DNA of 64,000 nucleotides, taken from NCBI RefSeq assembly GCF_016008875.1, contig NZ_JADTQG010000011.1, positions 62,001-126,000 of the forward strand, read 5' to 3'. A program made the position numbers and the translations under genes. Below, piece by piece: positions 46,187-53,282 of the stretch; the stretch's first letter is position 1; each line of letters begins with the position of its first letter. The DNA is from Ectopseudomonas mendocina (GTDB lineage Bacteria > Pseudomonadota > Gammaproteobacteria > Pseudomonadales > Pseudomonadaceae). The notes beneath the pieces are model-generated. The model did no database searches, was not told where the DNA came from, and saw nothing but the letters and a program-made list of their open reading frames with translations.

Positions 46187-47326
46187 TTACACCAACGAGC
46201 GGGAAATGATCTCCTTCATGATCTCGTTGGTGCCGGCATAGATACGTTGCACGCGCGCGTCAGCCCAGGCACGCGCAATCGGATACTCCCACATGAAGCC
46301 GTAACCGCCGTGCAGTTGCACACACTCATCGAGCACCTTGCACTGCAGGTCGGTGGTCCAGTACTTGAGCATCGCCGCAGTCGGCACGTCGAGCTTGCCC
46401 TGCAGGTGCAGCTCCAGACAACGGTCGATGAACACCCGGCCGACCTGAATTTCGGTCGCCATCTCGGCAAGCTTGAAGCGAGTGTTCTGGAAATCCGCCA
46501 CGGCCTTGCCGAATGCCTTGCGCTCGCGGGTGTAGTCCAGCGTCCACTTGAGCGCCGCCTCGGCCGAAGCCAGCGCGCCGATGCCAACGGTCAGACGCTC
46601 CTGCGGCAATTCCTGCATCAGGTAGGCGAAGCCCATGCCCGGCTGACCCAGCAGGTTTTCCTTGGGCACGCGTACATCCTGGAAGAACAGCTCGGAGGTG
46701 TCCTGCGCCTTCATGCCGACTTTTTCCAGGCGCTTGCCCTTGGAGAAGCCCGGTGTGCTGGCTTCTACCAGGAATAGACTGGTGCCCTTGGCGCCGGCCT
46801 TGGGGTCGGTCTTGGCCACGACGATCACCAGATCCGCCAGCCAGCCATTGGTGATGAAGGTCTTCGAGCCGTTGATGACGTACTCGTCGCCATCGAGCAC
46901 AGCGGTGGTCTTCACACCCTGCAAGTCGGAGCCGGCGCCCGGCTCGGTCATGGCGATAGCGGTGACCATCTCGCCGCTCACCAGCTTGGGCAGGTAGCGC
47001 TGCTTCAGCGCCTCGCTGCCGTAATGCAGGATGTACGGCGCGACAATGTCCGAGTGCAGCGAGAAGCCGATACCGGTCAGCCCCAGACGACCGATCTCCT
47101 CGATCACCACAGTGCTGTAGAGGAAGTCAGCGGCCATGCCGCCGTACTCTTCGGGGATATGCGAGCAGAGCATGCCGGCCTCACCCGCCTTGTTCCACAG
47201 CGCCCTATCGATATGGCCGTCCTTCTCCCACTGATGATGATGAGGCACCGCTTCCTGCTCGAGAAACTTGCGCACGCTGTCTCGGAACAGTTCATGGTCG
47301 GAGCTGAATAGGGTTCTGGGAATCAT
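46187..47326 (-). CDS. Acyl-CoA dehydrogenase, long-chain-like
   Basis: The 379-residue FAD enzyme is of the beta-oxidation family. FAD/substrate segments are AMTEPGAGSDLQG, FITNGWLAD and QLHGGYGFMWEYPIARA. The C-terminal RIYAGTNEIMKEII and the internal LPQERL resemble mammalian long-chain acyl-CoA dehydrogenase, where the catalytic base is the Glu of LPQERL and not the Glu near the C-terminus used by medium-chain enzymes. The substrate is therefore perhaps long or branched chains (inference). I chose ATG at 47326 with AGGT upstream. It is divergent from the GlxA-type regulator, with a palindrome between. Confidence 0.92.
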   Translation of the reverse strand: MIPRTLFSSDHELFRDSVRKFLEQEAVPHHHQWEKDGHIDRALWNKAGEAGMLCSHIPEEYGGMAADFLYSTVVIEEIGRLGLTGIGFSLHSDIVAPYILHYGSEALKQRYLPKLVSGEMVTAIAMTEPGAGSDLQGVKTTAVLDGDEYVINGSKTFITNGWLADLVIVVAKTDPKAGAKGTSLFLVEASTPGFSKGKRLEKVGMKAQDTSELFFQDVRVPKENLLGQPGMGFAYLMQELPQERLTVGIGALASAEAALKWTLDYTRERKAFGKAVADFQNTRFKLAEMATEIQVGRVFIDRCLELHLQGKLDVPTAAMLKYWTTDLQCKVLDECVQLHGGYGFMWEYPIARAWADARVQRIYAGTNEIMKEIISRSLV

Positions 47327-47370
47327 GGCGCTACCTGTAGTCATCGAGGAATCAGCGCTCGACTTTAGCC

Positions 47371-47386
47371 AAGCAAACGCTTGCTT
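47371..47386. promoter_or_regulatory. Candidate operator AAGCAA-ACGC-TTGCTT
   Basis: Six-base inverted arms with a 4-nt spacer lie 45 nt before the acyl-CoA dehydrogenase start and 75 nt before the divergent regulator. The form resembles TetR-type (for example PsrA-like) fatty-acid operators, but which regulator binds is not shown. Confidence 0.5.
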
Positions 47387-47460
47387 ACACTGGACACAAG
47401 CGCCAAAAAATAAGACGATCCAGCCACCCAGTGACCACTTAGCCTTTATAAAAACAACAT

Positions 47461-48465
47461 ATGGTTAATCATCAGTCAGGCGCCTTACGGCGCGTTAGCA
47501 TTCTTGCGACCGACGGTGTGTTCGCCTCTACGGTGATGCAAGCCAAAGACTTTTTCCACATGGCTGGCGTTCGCTATGCCAAGCAACAGGGTCTTGACCT
47601 TAAGCCGCCTTTCGAAATCCACCTGGTCAGCCCCGACGGCCAGCCGGTGAACAGCTTCAGCAATGTACGCGTTCCGGTCGATAGCGGCCTGGACGCCTGC
47701 GATGTGATCATCCTGCCGGCCTTCTGGGACGACTTCGATGCGCTCAGCCGTCGTTACCCGCAGGTGCTGGACTGGCTCAAGCGTCAGCATGCCAGCGGCA
47801 CGGCGATCTGCGGGGAAGCCAGCGGCGTATTCTGGATGGCCGAAGCTGGCCTGCTCGACGGCAAGGAGGCCACTACCTACTGGCGCTTCTTCCGCGAGTT
47901 CGCCGAGCGCTTCCCCAAGGTCCTGCTCAACCAGGACAAGCATCTGTCGGATGCCGACAACCTGTATTGCGCCGGCGGCGTAACTTCGGCCTGCGATCTG
48001 TACATCTATCTGATCGAGCGTTACTGCGGCGCAGGCGTGGCCCAAGGCGTGGCACGCGACATCCTCTACGAGGTGCAGCGCAGCTATACGCCGGGACGCA
48101 TCGGCTTCGGCGGGCAGAAGCTGCATCAGGACGTCACTGTGCTGCAGATCCAGCATTGGCTGGAGGAGCACTACGCCGACAAGTTCCGCTTCGAGGATGT
48201 TGCCCGTGAACATGGCATGAGCATCCGCAACTTCATGCGCCGCTTCCAGGGCGCTACCGGCGACAAACCGCTGCACTACCTGCAGCGCCTGCGCATCGAA
48301 ACCGCCAAGAGCCTGCTCTCCTCCACACGCAAGAGCATCAAGACCATCAGCTACGAAGTTGGTTACGACGACGCCAGCTTCTTCGCACGCCTGTTCCGCC
48401 AGCACACCGACCTGTCGCCGAACCAGTACCGCCGGCAATTTCAGCAGAAGGAAAAACAGGAGTAA
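47461..48465 (+). CDS. GlxA-family transcriptional regulator (DJ-1/PfpI plus AraC)
   Basis: The 334-residue regulator has an N-terminal DJ-1/PfpI-like domain (~11-195) and a C-terminal AraC helix-turn-helix pair (~222-328; FRFEDVAREHGMSIRNFMRR, then ISYEVGYDDASFFARLFR). In most relatives the nucleophile elbow reads CTGAF. Here the aligned stretch reads ASGVF in AICGEASGVFWMAEAGLLDG, with a Cys three residues earlier, so the domain is a sensor, not an enzyme. The regulon is unknown. It is divergent from an acyl-CoA dehydrogenase gene, a possible target. Confidence 0.9.
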   Translation: MVNHQSGALRRVSILATDGVFASTVMQAKDFFHMAGVRYAKQQGLDLKPPFEIHLVSPDGQPVNSFSNVRVPVDSGLDACDVIILPAFWDDFDALSRRYPQVLDWLKRQHASGTAICGEASGVFWMAEAGLLDGKEATTYWRFFREFAERFPKVLLNQDKHLSDADNLYCAGGVTSACDLYIYLIERYCGAGVAQGVARDILYEVQRSYTPGRIGFGGQKLHQDVTVLQIQHWLEEHYADKFRFEDVAREHGMSIRNFMRRFQGATGDKPLHYLQRLRIETAKSLLSSTRKSIKTISYEVGYDDASFFARLFRQHTDLSPNQYRRQFQQKEKQE

Positions 48466-48857
48466 GCGTCACCCTGCCCGTCGAGTTCGCCAGCTATCTG
48501 ACGTAGGTGTAAGGCGACAGCAAAGACAACTCGCGGCAACGAGCAAGCCGGCACTGCCATGGATAAGCGGGAAATGGCTTATGTGCAAATCTGCTGGCTT
48601 AGCCTCAGCAGAAGCTAGCGAGAAACCGAAGGCCGTAAGGCGCGCCCGCAGGCATAACGCTGTTCACGTAAGCGGCCGAACGCAATCAGTCCCTCGCCTC
48701 TTCGGGAAAAGGGTTGGGGCGGAGGACCTGACAGCCTTGCTGTATTTCAGCCCCCTCCCATAACCCGTCTCCCACAAACGGGCGAGGGGAGCCAGGCACA
48801 TGCAGCCTTGGTGAACAGCGTTGACTTGGTCGCTATTTATCGTGGCTCGTCAGTTTC
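48466..48857. other. Gene-free interval with a MITE copy
   Basis: The first ~190 nt show no recognisable feature. The MITE copy at 48655-48823 takes up most of the rest, ending 34 nt before the zapE stop. Confidence 0.75.
48655..48823. mobile_element. MITE copy 2, AACGCTGTTCAC-type ends
   Basis: This is a 169-bp element with left end TAACGCTGTTCACGTAAG and right end CTTGGTGAACAGCGTTG. The 12-bp AACGCTGTTCAC core is a perfect inverted repeat. Read on the minus strand, its interior matches copy 1 (39038-39228): GGCTCCCCTC, then GTTTGTGGGAGA, then GGCGAGGGACTGAT close to the end. No open frame is supported. Confidence 0.82.
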
Positions 48858-49952
48858 TCAGGGGCGGTGTGGGCGCGAGAGGAACTCGTGCGATTGCATT
48901 TCCAGCAGACGGCTCAGCGTACGCTGGAACTCGAAGCTCAGGCGGCCGCCGGTGTAGAGATCCTTGAGTTCTACCTCGGCAGAGATGATCAGTTTGACGT
49001 TACGGTCGTAAAACTCGTCCACCAAGTTGATGAAGCGCCGCGCCATGTCGTCCTTGGCCACGCCCATCTGCTCGACGTTGGCCAGGATCACCGCGTGGAA
49101 GATCTTGCCCAGCTCGATGTAGTCGTTCTGGCTGCGCGGGCCGTCGCAGAGTTCGCGGAACTCGAACCAGGCCACGTCCTCGCACACGCGCACGGCGTTG
49201 ATCGCGCGATTCTCGATCATCAGCGCCTCGTTCTCCACCATGTGCGTGCAGTCCGGCAGCAGGCTCTGGAAGCTCTTGCGCAGGCTCTCTTCCGCCGTCG
49301 GCCCGAGCGGGTAGTGGAACAGCTCGGCCTGCTCCAGTGCACGCAGGCGGTAGTCGACGCCGCTGTCGACGTTGACGATATCGGTATGTTCCTTGAGCAA
49401 AGCGATGGCTGGCAGGAAGCGCGCACGCTGCAGGCCATCCTTGTACAGGCCGTCCGGCACAATGTTGGAGGTGGCGACCAGCGACACACCGTTCTTGAAC
49501 AGTTCTTCGAGCAGTGTGGCGAGGATCATCGCGTCGGTGATGTCGCTGACGAAGAACTCGTCGAAGCAGATCACCCGCGCCTCGTCGGCGAAACGCTTGC
49601 CGATGATGGTCAGCGGGTTCTTCTCGCCCTTGAGGGTCTTCATCTCTTCGTGCACGCGCTTCATGAAGCGGTGGAAGTGGGTACGCATCTTCTGCTCGAA
49701 CGGCAGCGCATCGAAGAAGGTGTCGACCAGATAGGTCTTGCCGCGGCCGACGCCGCCCCAGAAGTACAGGCCCTTGACCGGCCCCTGCGGCTTCTTGCCG
49801 AACAGCTTGCCCATCAGCCCGGTCTTGCCCTGGTCGCGCGCGATCAGGTCGTCGTAGAGACGCTGCAGATGGCGGACGGCATTTTCCTGGGCCGCATCAT
49901 GGAAGAAGTCGGGCCGCTTGAGGTCGGCCTGATAACGCTCTAAGGGGGTCAT
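48858..49952 (-). CDS. zapE: Cell division ATPase ZapE
   Basis: The 364-residue AFG1-like AAA ATPase is recruited late to the division ring in E. coli and destabilises FtsZ polymers. Walker A is GGVGRGKT (residues ~66-73) and Walker B VICFDEFFV. Sensor and arginine-finger regions follow (LVATSNIVPDGLYKDGLQR). The start MTPLERYQADLKRPDF is the usual one. It follows trpS on the same strand, but a strong terminator separates them. Confidence 0.95.
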   Translation of the reverse strand: MTPLERYQADLKRPDFFHDAAQENAVRHLQRLYDDLIARDQGKTGLMGKLFGKKPQGPVKGLYFWGGVGRGKTYLVDTFFDALPFEQKMRTHFHRFMKRVHEEMKTLKGEKNPLTIIGKRFADEARVICFDEFFVSDITDAMILATLLEELFKNGVSLVATSNIVPDGLYKDGLQRARFLPAIALLKEHTDIVNVDSGVDYRLRALEQAELFHYPLGPTAEESLRKSFQSLLPDCTHMVENEALMIENRAINAVRVCEDVAWFEFRELCDGPRSQNDYIELGKIFHAVILANVEQMGVAKDDMARRFINLVDEFYDRNVKLIISAEVELKDLYTGGRLSFEFQRTLSRLLEMQSHEFLSRPHRP

Positions 49953-49972
49953 GATTCGTTAGCCGGGCAAGT

Positions 49973-50006
49973 AAAAACGGGGGCGTCACTTTAGCGACGC
50001 CCCCGT
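49973..50006 (-). terminator. Rho-independent terminator between trpS and zapE
   Basis: An 11-bp GC stem (ACGGGGGCGTC at 49977-49987, GACGCCCCCGT at 49996-50006) is followed on the minus strand by TTTTT. It lies about 150 nt after the trpS stop. Confidence 0.9.
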
Positions 50007-50034
50007 TGATTGGCAATCGGTGCAAGCCAGGCAC

Positions 50035-50140
50035 TCCCTCTCCCATTTATGGGAGAGGGTCGGGGAGAGGGCAGGCCGACGACGCGGTGCACCGGACAAC
50101 CCTCTCCCCCAGCCCCTCTCCCGCACGCGGGAGAGGGGAG
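50035..50140. repeat. CTCTCCC hairpin repeat related to the MITE interior
   Basis: Two hairpins of the CCCTCTCCCATTTATGGGAG and CCCCTCTCCCGCACGCGGGA type flank a short spacer. The pattern matches the inside of MITE copy 1, but AACGCTGTTCAC ends are absent. It lies between trpS and its terminator. Confidence 0.75.
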
Positions 50141-50152
50141 CAAAAGCCTACC

Positions 50153-51538
50153 TCACTCCTGCGGCGCAAGCGCCTCGCGCAGGCGGGCGATGGCAGCTTC
50201 CACCGCCTGACCATCGGCGAATTCGGGGCTGCTGGCCACGTTCTCGCCATCGATCCATACCGAGAACACCACACCTTCAGCACGCACATCCAGCGCTTCG
50301 CCGGATTGCAGGCGTTTGTTGACCATACCAGCCGACTTGCCATCGCCGAAGGATTTCGACAGCAGCAGTTGCTCGCCATCGGCATCCAGCAGGCGGAAGC
50401 GGAAGCTGCCGTCTTCATCGCGGAAGCTGACGAAGCGCGCGCTCTTGGCTTTTTTAATCACACGCCCTTCACCAGTGGCTGAAATGCTAATAACCGAATC
50501 TCCGGAGCCCTCAACATAAACTCCACTCTTAAACGAACGCAGGCCCACCGCCTCACGAAGCTCACCGAGGAACGGCGTGGCGATCTTGCGCGCCTTGGCG
50601 GCGCCGGCGAGGAGAATGTCCTCCAGATCGGCCGGCTTGGCGATCAGCGCGTTGTAGCGCTCGCGCGCTTCGCCCAGGGTGTCTTCGAGCAACTGGTACA
50701 GGCGATTCTTCGCCTCGCCCCAGGCCAGGCCGCCCTCCAGGTCGGCGCGGAACTCAGCCTGCTGCGCCTGGCTGGCGAAGGCCTGGTAGAGGGTGAACAG
50801 GTGCGAACCTTCGGCATCCTTGGGTTCCCCCGGCAGCCTGGAATCGGTAACGATGCGCGCCACGGCATCCTTGAGCTGCTTGGCGGTGCCGAACAGCGGG
50901 ATGGTGTTGTCGTAGCTCTTGCTCATCTTGCGCCCGTCGAGGCCCGGTAGCGTCGCCACCTCCTCCTCGATCACCACCTCGGGCAGCACGAACAGGTCCT
51001 TGCCCTTGCCGAACAGGTGGTTGAAGCGCTGGCCGATGTCACGGGCCATTTCCACGTGCTGGATCTGGTCGCGCCCCACCGGCACCTTCTTCGCATTGAA
51101 CATCAGGATGTCCGCCGCCATCAGCACCGGGTAGCTGAACAGGCCCATGGTCACGCCGGCGTCCGGGTCTTCACCGGCTTCTACATTCTTGTCCACCGAG
51201 GCCTTGTAGGCATGGGCACGGTTGAGCAGGCCCTTGCCGGCGACGCAGGTCAGCAGCCAGCACAGCTCGGGAATCTCGGGGATGTCGGACTGACGGTAGA
51301 AAGTCGCCTTGTCGGTATCCAGGCCCAGCGCCAGCCAGGTGGCGGCGATCTCCAGACGCGAGCGCTGGATGCGCGCGGGGTCATCGCACTTGATCAGCGC
51401 GTGGTAGTCGGCGAGGAAGTAGAACGAGTCCATCTGCGGGTCGCGGCTGGCCGCGATGGCCGGGCGGATGGCGCCGGCATAATTGCCCAGGTGCGGCGTG
51501 CCGGTGGTGGTGATACCGGTAAGGATACGGGTGGTCAT
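50153..51538 (-). CDS. trpS: Tryptophanyl-tRNA synthetase with C-terminal DUF1508 domain
   Basis: The 461-residue class I synthetase charges tRNA-Trp. The HIGH-type motif is TPHLGN (residues ~14-19) and the KMSKS loop is GRKMSKS. The catalytic part ends near residue 340. A linker of about 25 residues ([20 protein letters not shown]) follows, coded by visibly more AT-rich DNA at about 50450-50535. A DUF1508/YegP-like beta domain follows (~372-440; [20 protein letters not shown]). E. coli TrpS has 334 residues and lacks this tail. The added role is unknown. Its stop lies 12 nt from a CTCTCCC repeat. Confidence 0.96.
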   Translation of the reverse strand: MTTRILTGITTTGTPHLGNYAGAIRPAIAASRDPQMDSFYFLADYHALIKCDDPARIQRSRLEIAATWLALGLDTDKATFYRQSDIPEIPELCWLLTCVAGKGLLNRAHAYKASVDKNVEAGEDPDAGVTMGLFSYPVLMAADILMFNAKKVPVGRDQIQHVEMARDIGQRFNHLFGKGKDLFVLPEVVIEEEVATLPGLDGRKMSKSYDNTIPLFGTAKQLKDAVARIVTDSRLPGEPKDAEGSHLFTLYQAFASQAQQAEFRADLEGGLAWGEAKNRLYQLLEDTLGEARERYNALIAKPADLEDILLAGAAKARKIATPFLGELREAVGLRSFKSGVYVEGSGDSVISISATGEGRVIKKAKSARFVSFRDEDGSFRFRLLDADGEQLLLSKSFGDGKSAGMVNKRLQSGEALDVRAEGVVFSVWIDGENVASSPEFADGQAVEAAIARLREALAPQE

Positions 51539-51566
51539 GACGTTCGCTTAGAAATGGCTGAAAAAC

Positions 51567-52199
51567 TTACAGGCGAGGCAACAGCAGATCCTTGAGATCC
51601 GTCAGCTTGCCGTGAAAAAAGTGACCGCATTCTGCCACTTTCAACAGCTCGTGGGCACGCCCGAGGTGGGCTGACCAGTCGTAGACCGCCTGCGGCTCGA
51701 CCACCTCGTCGGCGTCAGGCTGGATCACCACCAGCGGACACTGGCTGGCCGGTGGCGTATCGGCCGTCAGACGATGCACCGCCGGTGCGACCATGAACAG
51801 CTTGCTGAGCGTAACGCCCTGTGCCTCCAGGCGAGCGCCCAGCGCAGCCGCCACGAAACCGCCGAAGGAGAAGCCCAGCAGGGTGATAGGCAGATTCGGG
51901 TACTTTTCCTGCAGCCAGGCAGCGACGGCTTCGGCGTCGTCCACTTCGCCAGTGCCCATGTCGTGACTGCCGGCACTGGCGCCAACACCGCGGTAGTTGA
52001 AGCGCAGCGTGTGATAACCACAGTCACGCGCGGTACGCTGCAGCGTGGACACCACCTTGTTGAGCATGGTGCCGCCCTGTACCGGGTTGGGATGGCAGAC
52101 CAACGCCACGCCCCGGGCGTCAGGCACCTCCAGCAGAAGGGCTTCGAGTTGGCCTACCGGGCCCTGAATGAAAAGAGGGGTTTCGCGACTGAGCAACAC
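51567..52199 (-). CDS. Alpha/beta hydrolase (KANL3/Tex30-like)
   Basis: The 210-residue soluble hydrolase has the early motif CHPNPVQGGTMLNKVV and RFNYRGVGASAG. The nucleophile elbow is GFSFGG, the acid is in VIQPDADEVV and the His is in ECGHFFHG, so the triad is complete. The substrate is unknown. The start is uncertain: GTG 52199 and TTG 52196 lie close behind GGAG, and a GTG at 52217 gives six more residues. It is 28 nt upstream of trpS on the same strand and probably co-transcribed. Confidence 0.85.
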   Translation of the reverse strand: MLLSRETPLFIQGPVGQLEALLLEVPDARGVALVCHPNPVQGGTMLNKVVSTLQRTARDCGYHTLRFNYRGVGASAGSHDMGTGEVDDAEAVAAWLQEKYPNLPITLLGFSFGGFVAAALGARLEAQGVTLSKLFMVAPAVHRLTADTPPASQCPLVVIQPDADEVVEPQAVYDWSAHLGRAHELLKVAECGHFFHGKLTDLKDLLLPRL

Positions 52200-52275
52200 T
52201 GAACTCCGTGACCCCACATCGGGTCGACTCGTCTAGCAAACTGCCTGTGCGGCAAATGACCCTGTTCAGCGTTTC

Positions 52276-52375
52276 ACACGCTCGCGCAATGCAAGGCAAA
52301 ACAGGAGAGGAAACGCAGTGTACTGTTGTACATGAGCATTCCGAACCTGTTTTTACCCAGCATTGCCAACGTGCA
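52276..52375. repeat. Imperfect inverted repeat (possible small mobile repeat)
   Basis: CAATGCAAGGCAAAACAGG on the left pairs imperfectly with CCTGTTTTTACCCAGCATTG on the right. The centre holds TGTAC-TGTT-GTACA. The arms can be extended outward to about 29 nt with mismatches. It lies in the 260-nt divergent interval between the hydrolase gene and yhcB. Confidence 0.55.
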
Positions 52376-52459
52376 ATAAACTCCGAGCAGGTTCTGGTCG
52401 TATACAGCACAGGCTCAAGCCGCTAACGTAAAGCAAAGCCGTTTTGAGAGGAAGGACTC

Positions 52460-52891
52460 GTGGAACAGACCGTTACAGCCTGGTTGATACCCGCTCTGAC
52501 CCTGGTGGTCGGCATCGCCGTGGGCTTTGTGCTCGCCCGCCTGGCCCCCAATGCTGCACCGGGCCGTACGCAGCGGCAGATGGATGAAATGCAGGCGCGC
52601 TTCGAGGCCTACCAGAGCGAAGTGGTGACCCACTTCAATACCACCGCCAGCCTGGTGAAGAAACTCACCCAGAGCTATCAGGACGTGCAGGAGCACCTGT
52701 CCGACGGTGCCAACCGCCTGGCCCTGGACGAACTGACCCGTCAGCGCCTGCTGGCAACCCTGAACAGCACAGACTCGAGTGAAAAGCGCGAGCGCCTGAC
52801 GCCGCCGAAGAACCACGAAATGCCCAAGGACTATGCGCCGAAGAGCGATGGCCCCGGCATGCTGGACGAGAGCTACGGGTTGAAGAAGTAA
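52460..52891 (+). CDS. yhcB: YhcB/ZapG family cell-envelope protein (DUF1043)
   Basis: The 143-residue protein has one N-terminal TM helix (~8-28, LIPALTLVVGIAVGFVLARL), a coiled coil (~38-75) and a polar tail with KKLTQSYQDVQEHLSDGA, the DUF1043 mark. In E. coli it links cell-wall elongation and division. The start is GTG at 52460 with AGGAAGGA upstream. A strong terminator follows 28 nt after the stop. Confidence 0.93.
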   Translation: MEQTVTAWLIPALTLVVGIAVGFVLARLAPNAAPGRTQRQMDEMQARFEAYQSEVVTHFNTTASLVKKLTQSYQDVQEHLSDGANRLALDELTRQRLLATLNSTDSSEKRERLTPPKNHEMPKDYAPKSDGPGMLDESYGLKK

Positions 52892-52919
52892 CCAACCTGC
52901 ACGTCCGGCTAGAACACGA

Positions 52920-52943
52920 AGCCCCGCAATGCGGGGCTTTTTC
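52920..52943 (+). terminator. Rho-independent terminator of yhcB
   Basis: An 8-bp stem AGCCCCGC / GCGGGGCT with loop AAT (52920-52938) is followed by a T run. Confidence 0.93.
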
Positions 52944-53078
52944 GTTGGCACCGGCGGCGGGTCATCCGCAGTCGCGCGCAGCTTCATCTCGGTCATCCGC
53001 TCAAAGAGTCTGTGGAAAAGCGGATCGCCGCGCCCCCCCTGCAAGAACAGCCTCAGCCTCCAGCCAGGCGCCATGACC

Positions 53079-53143
53079 TTCGCGGACAAGTCCGCTCACA
53101 GGGGGAGCGGTGGTGCTGTTGTGGGAGCGGACTTGTCCGCGAA
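53079..53143. repeat. REP-like palindrome, third subtype
   Basis: TTCGCGGACAAGTCCGCTC (53079-53097) is perfectly complementary to GAGCGGACTTGTCCGCGAA (53125-53143). Each arm is itself a small hairpin (GCGGACAAGTCCGC). It differs in sequence from the GTAGGAGCG copies. Confidence 0.88.
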
Positions 53144-53235
53144 TGCTCGTCGGCCCATCGATAGTGCCGTAGGCGCTAGAGGGTTGCCGCACGCCTGTCG
53201 CCCCCCCTGCACTGCATCCTCACAGCCCCCCAGAA

Positions 53236-53268
53236 CGAAAAAGCCCCGCACGAGGACGGGGCTTTCGT
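53236..53268 (-). terminator. Rho-independent terminator of cysD-cysNC
   Basis: A stem AAGCCCCG (53241-53248) with CGGGGCTT (53257-53264) is followed on the minus strand by TTTT. It lies 18 nt after the cysNC stop. Confidence 0.92.
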
Positions 53269-53282
53269 TCAGCAGGCGACCG

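Larger units (their letters stand above)
52892..53282. other. Gene-free interval between convergent yhcB and cysNC
   Basis: It holds the yhcB terminator, a REP-like palindrome at 53079-53143 and the cysNC terminator. The remaining sequence shows no frame with a ribosome site. Confidence 0.8.

Noticed and set aside
53128..53260. A frame with repeated Pro/Arg codons after the REP before cysNC
   Set aside because: No start signal, runs into the terminator hairpin, and not conserved-looking.
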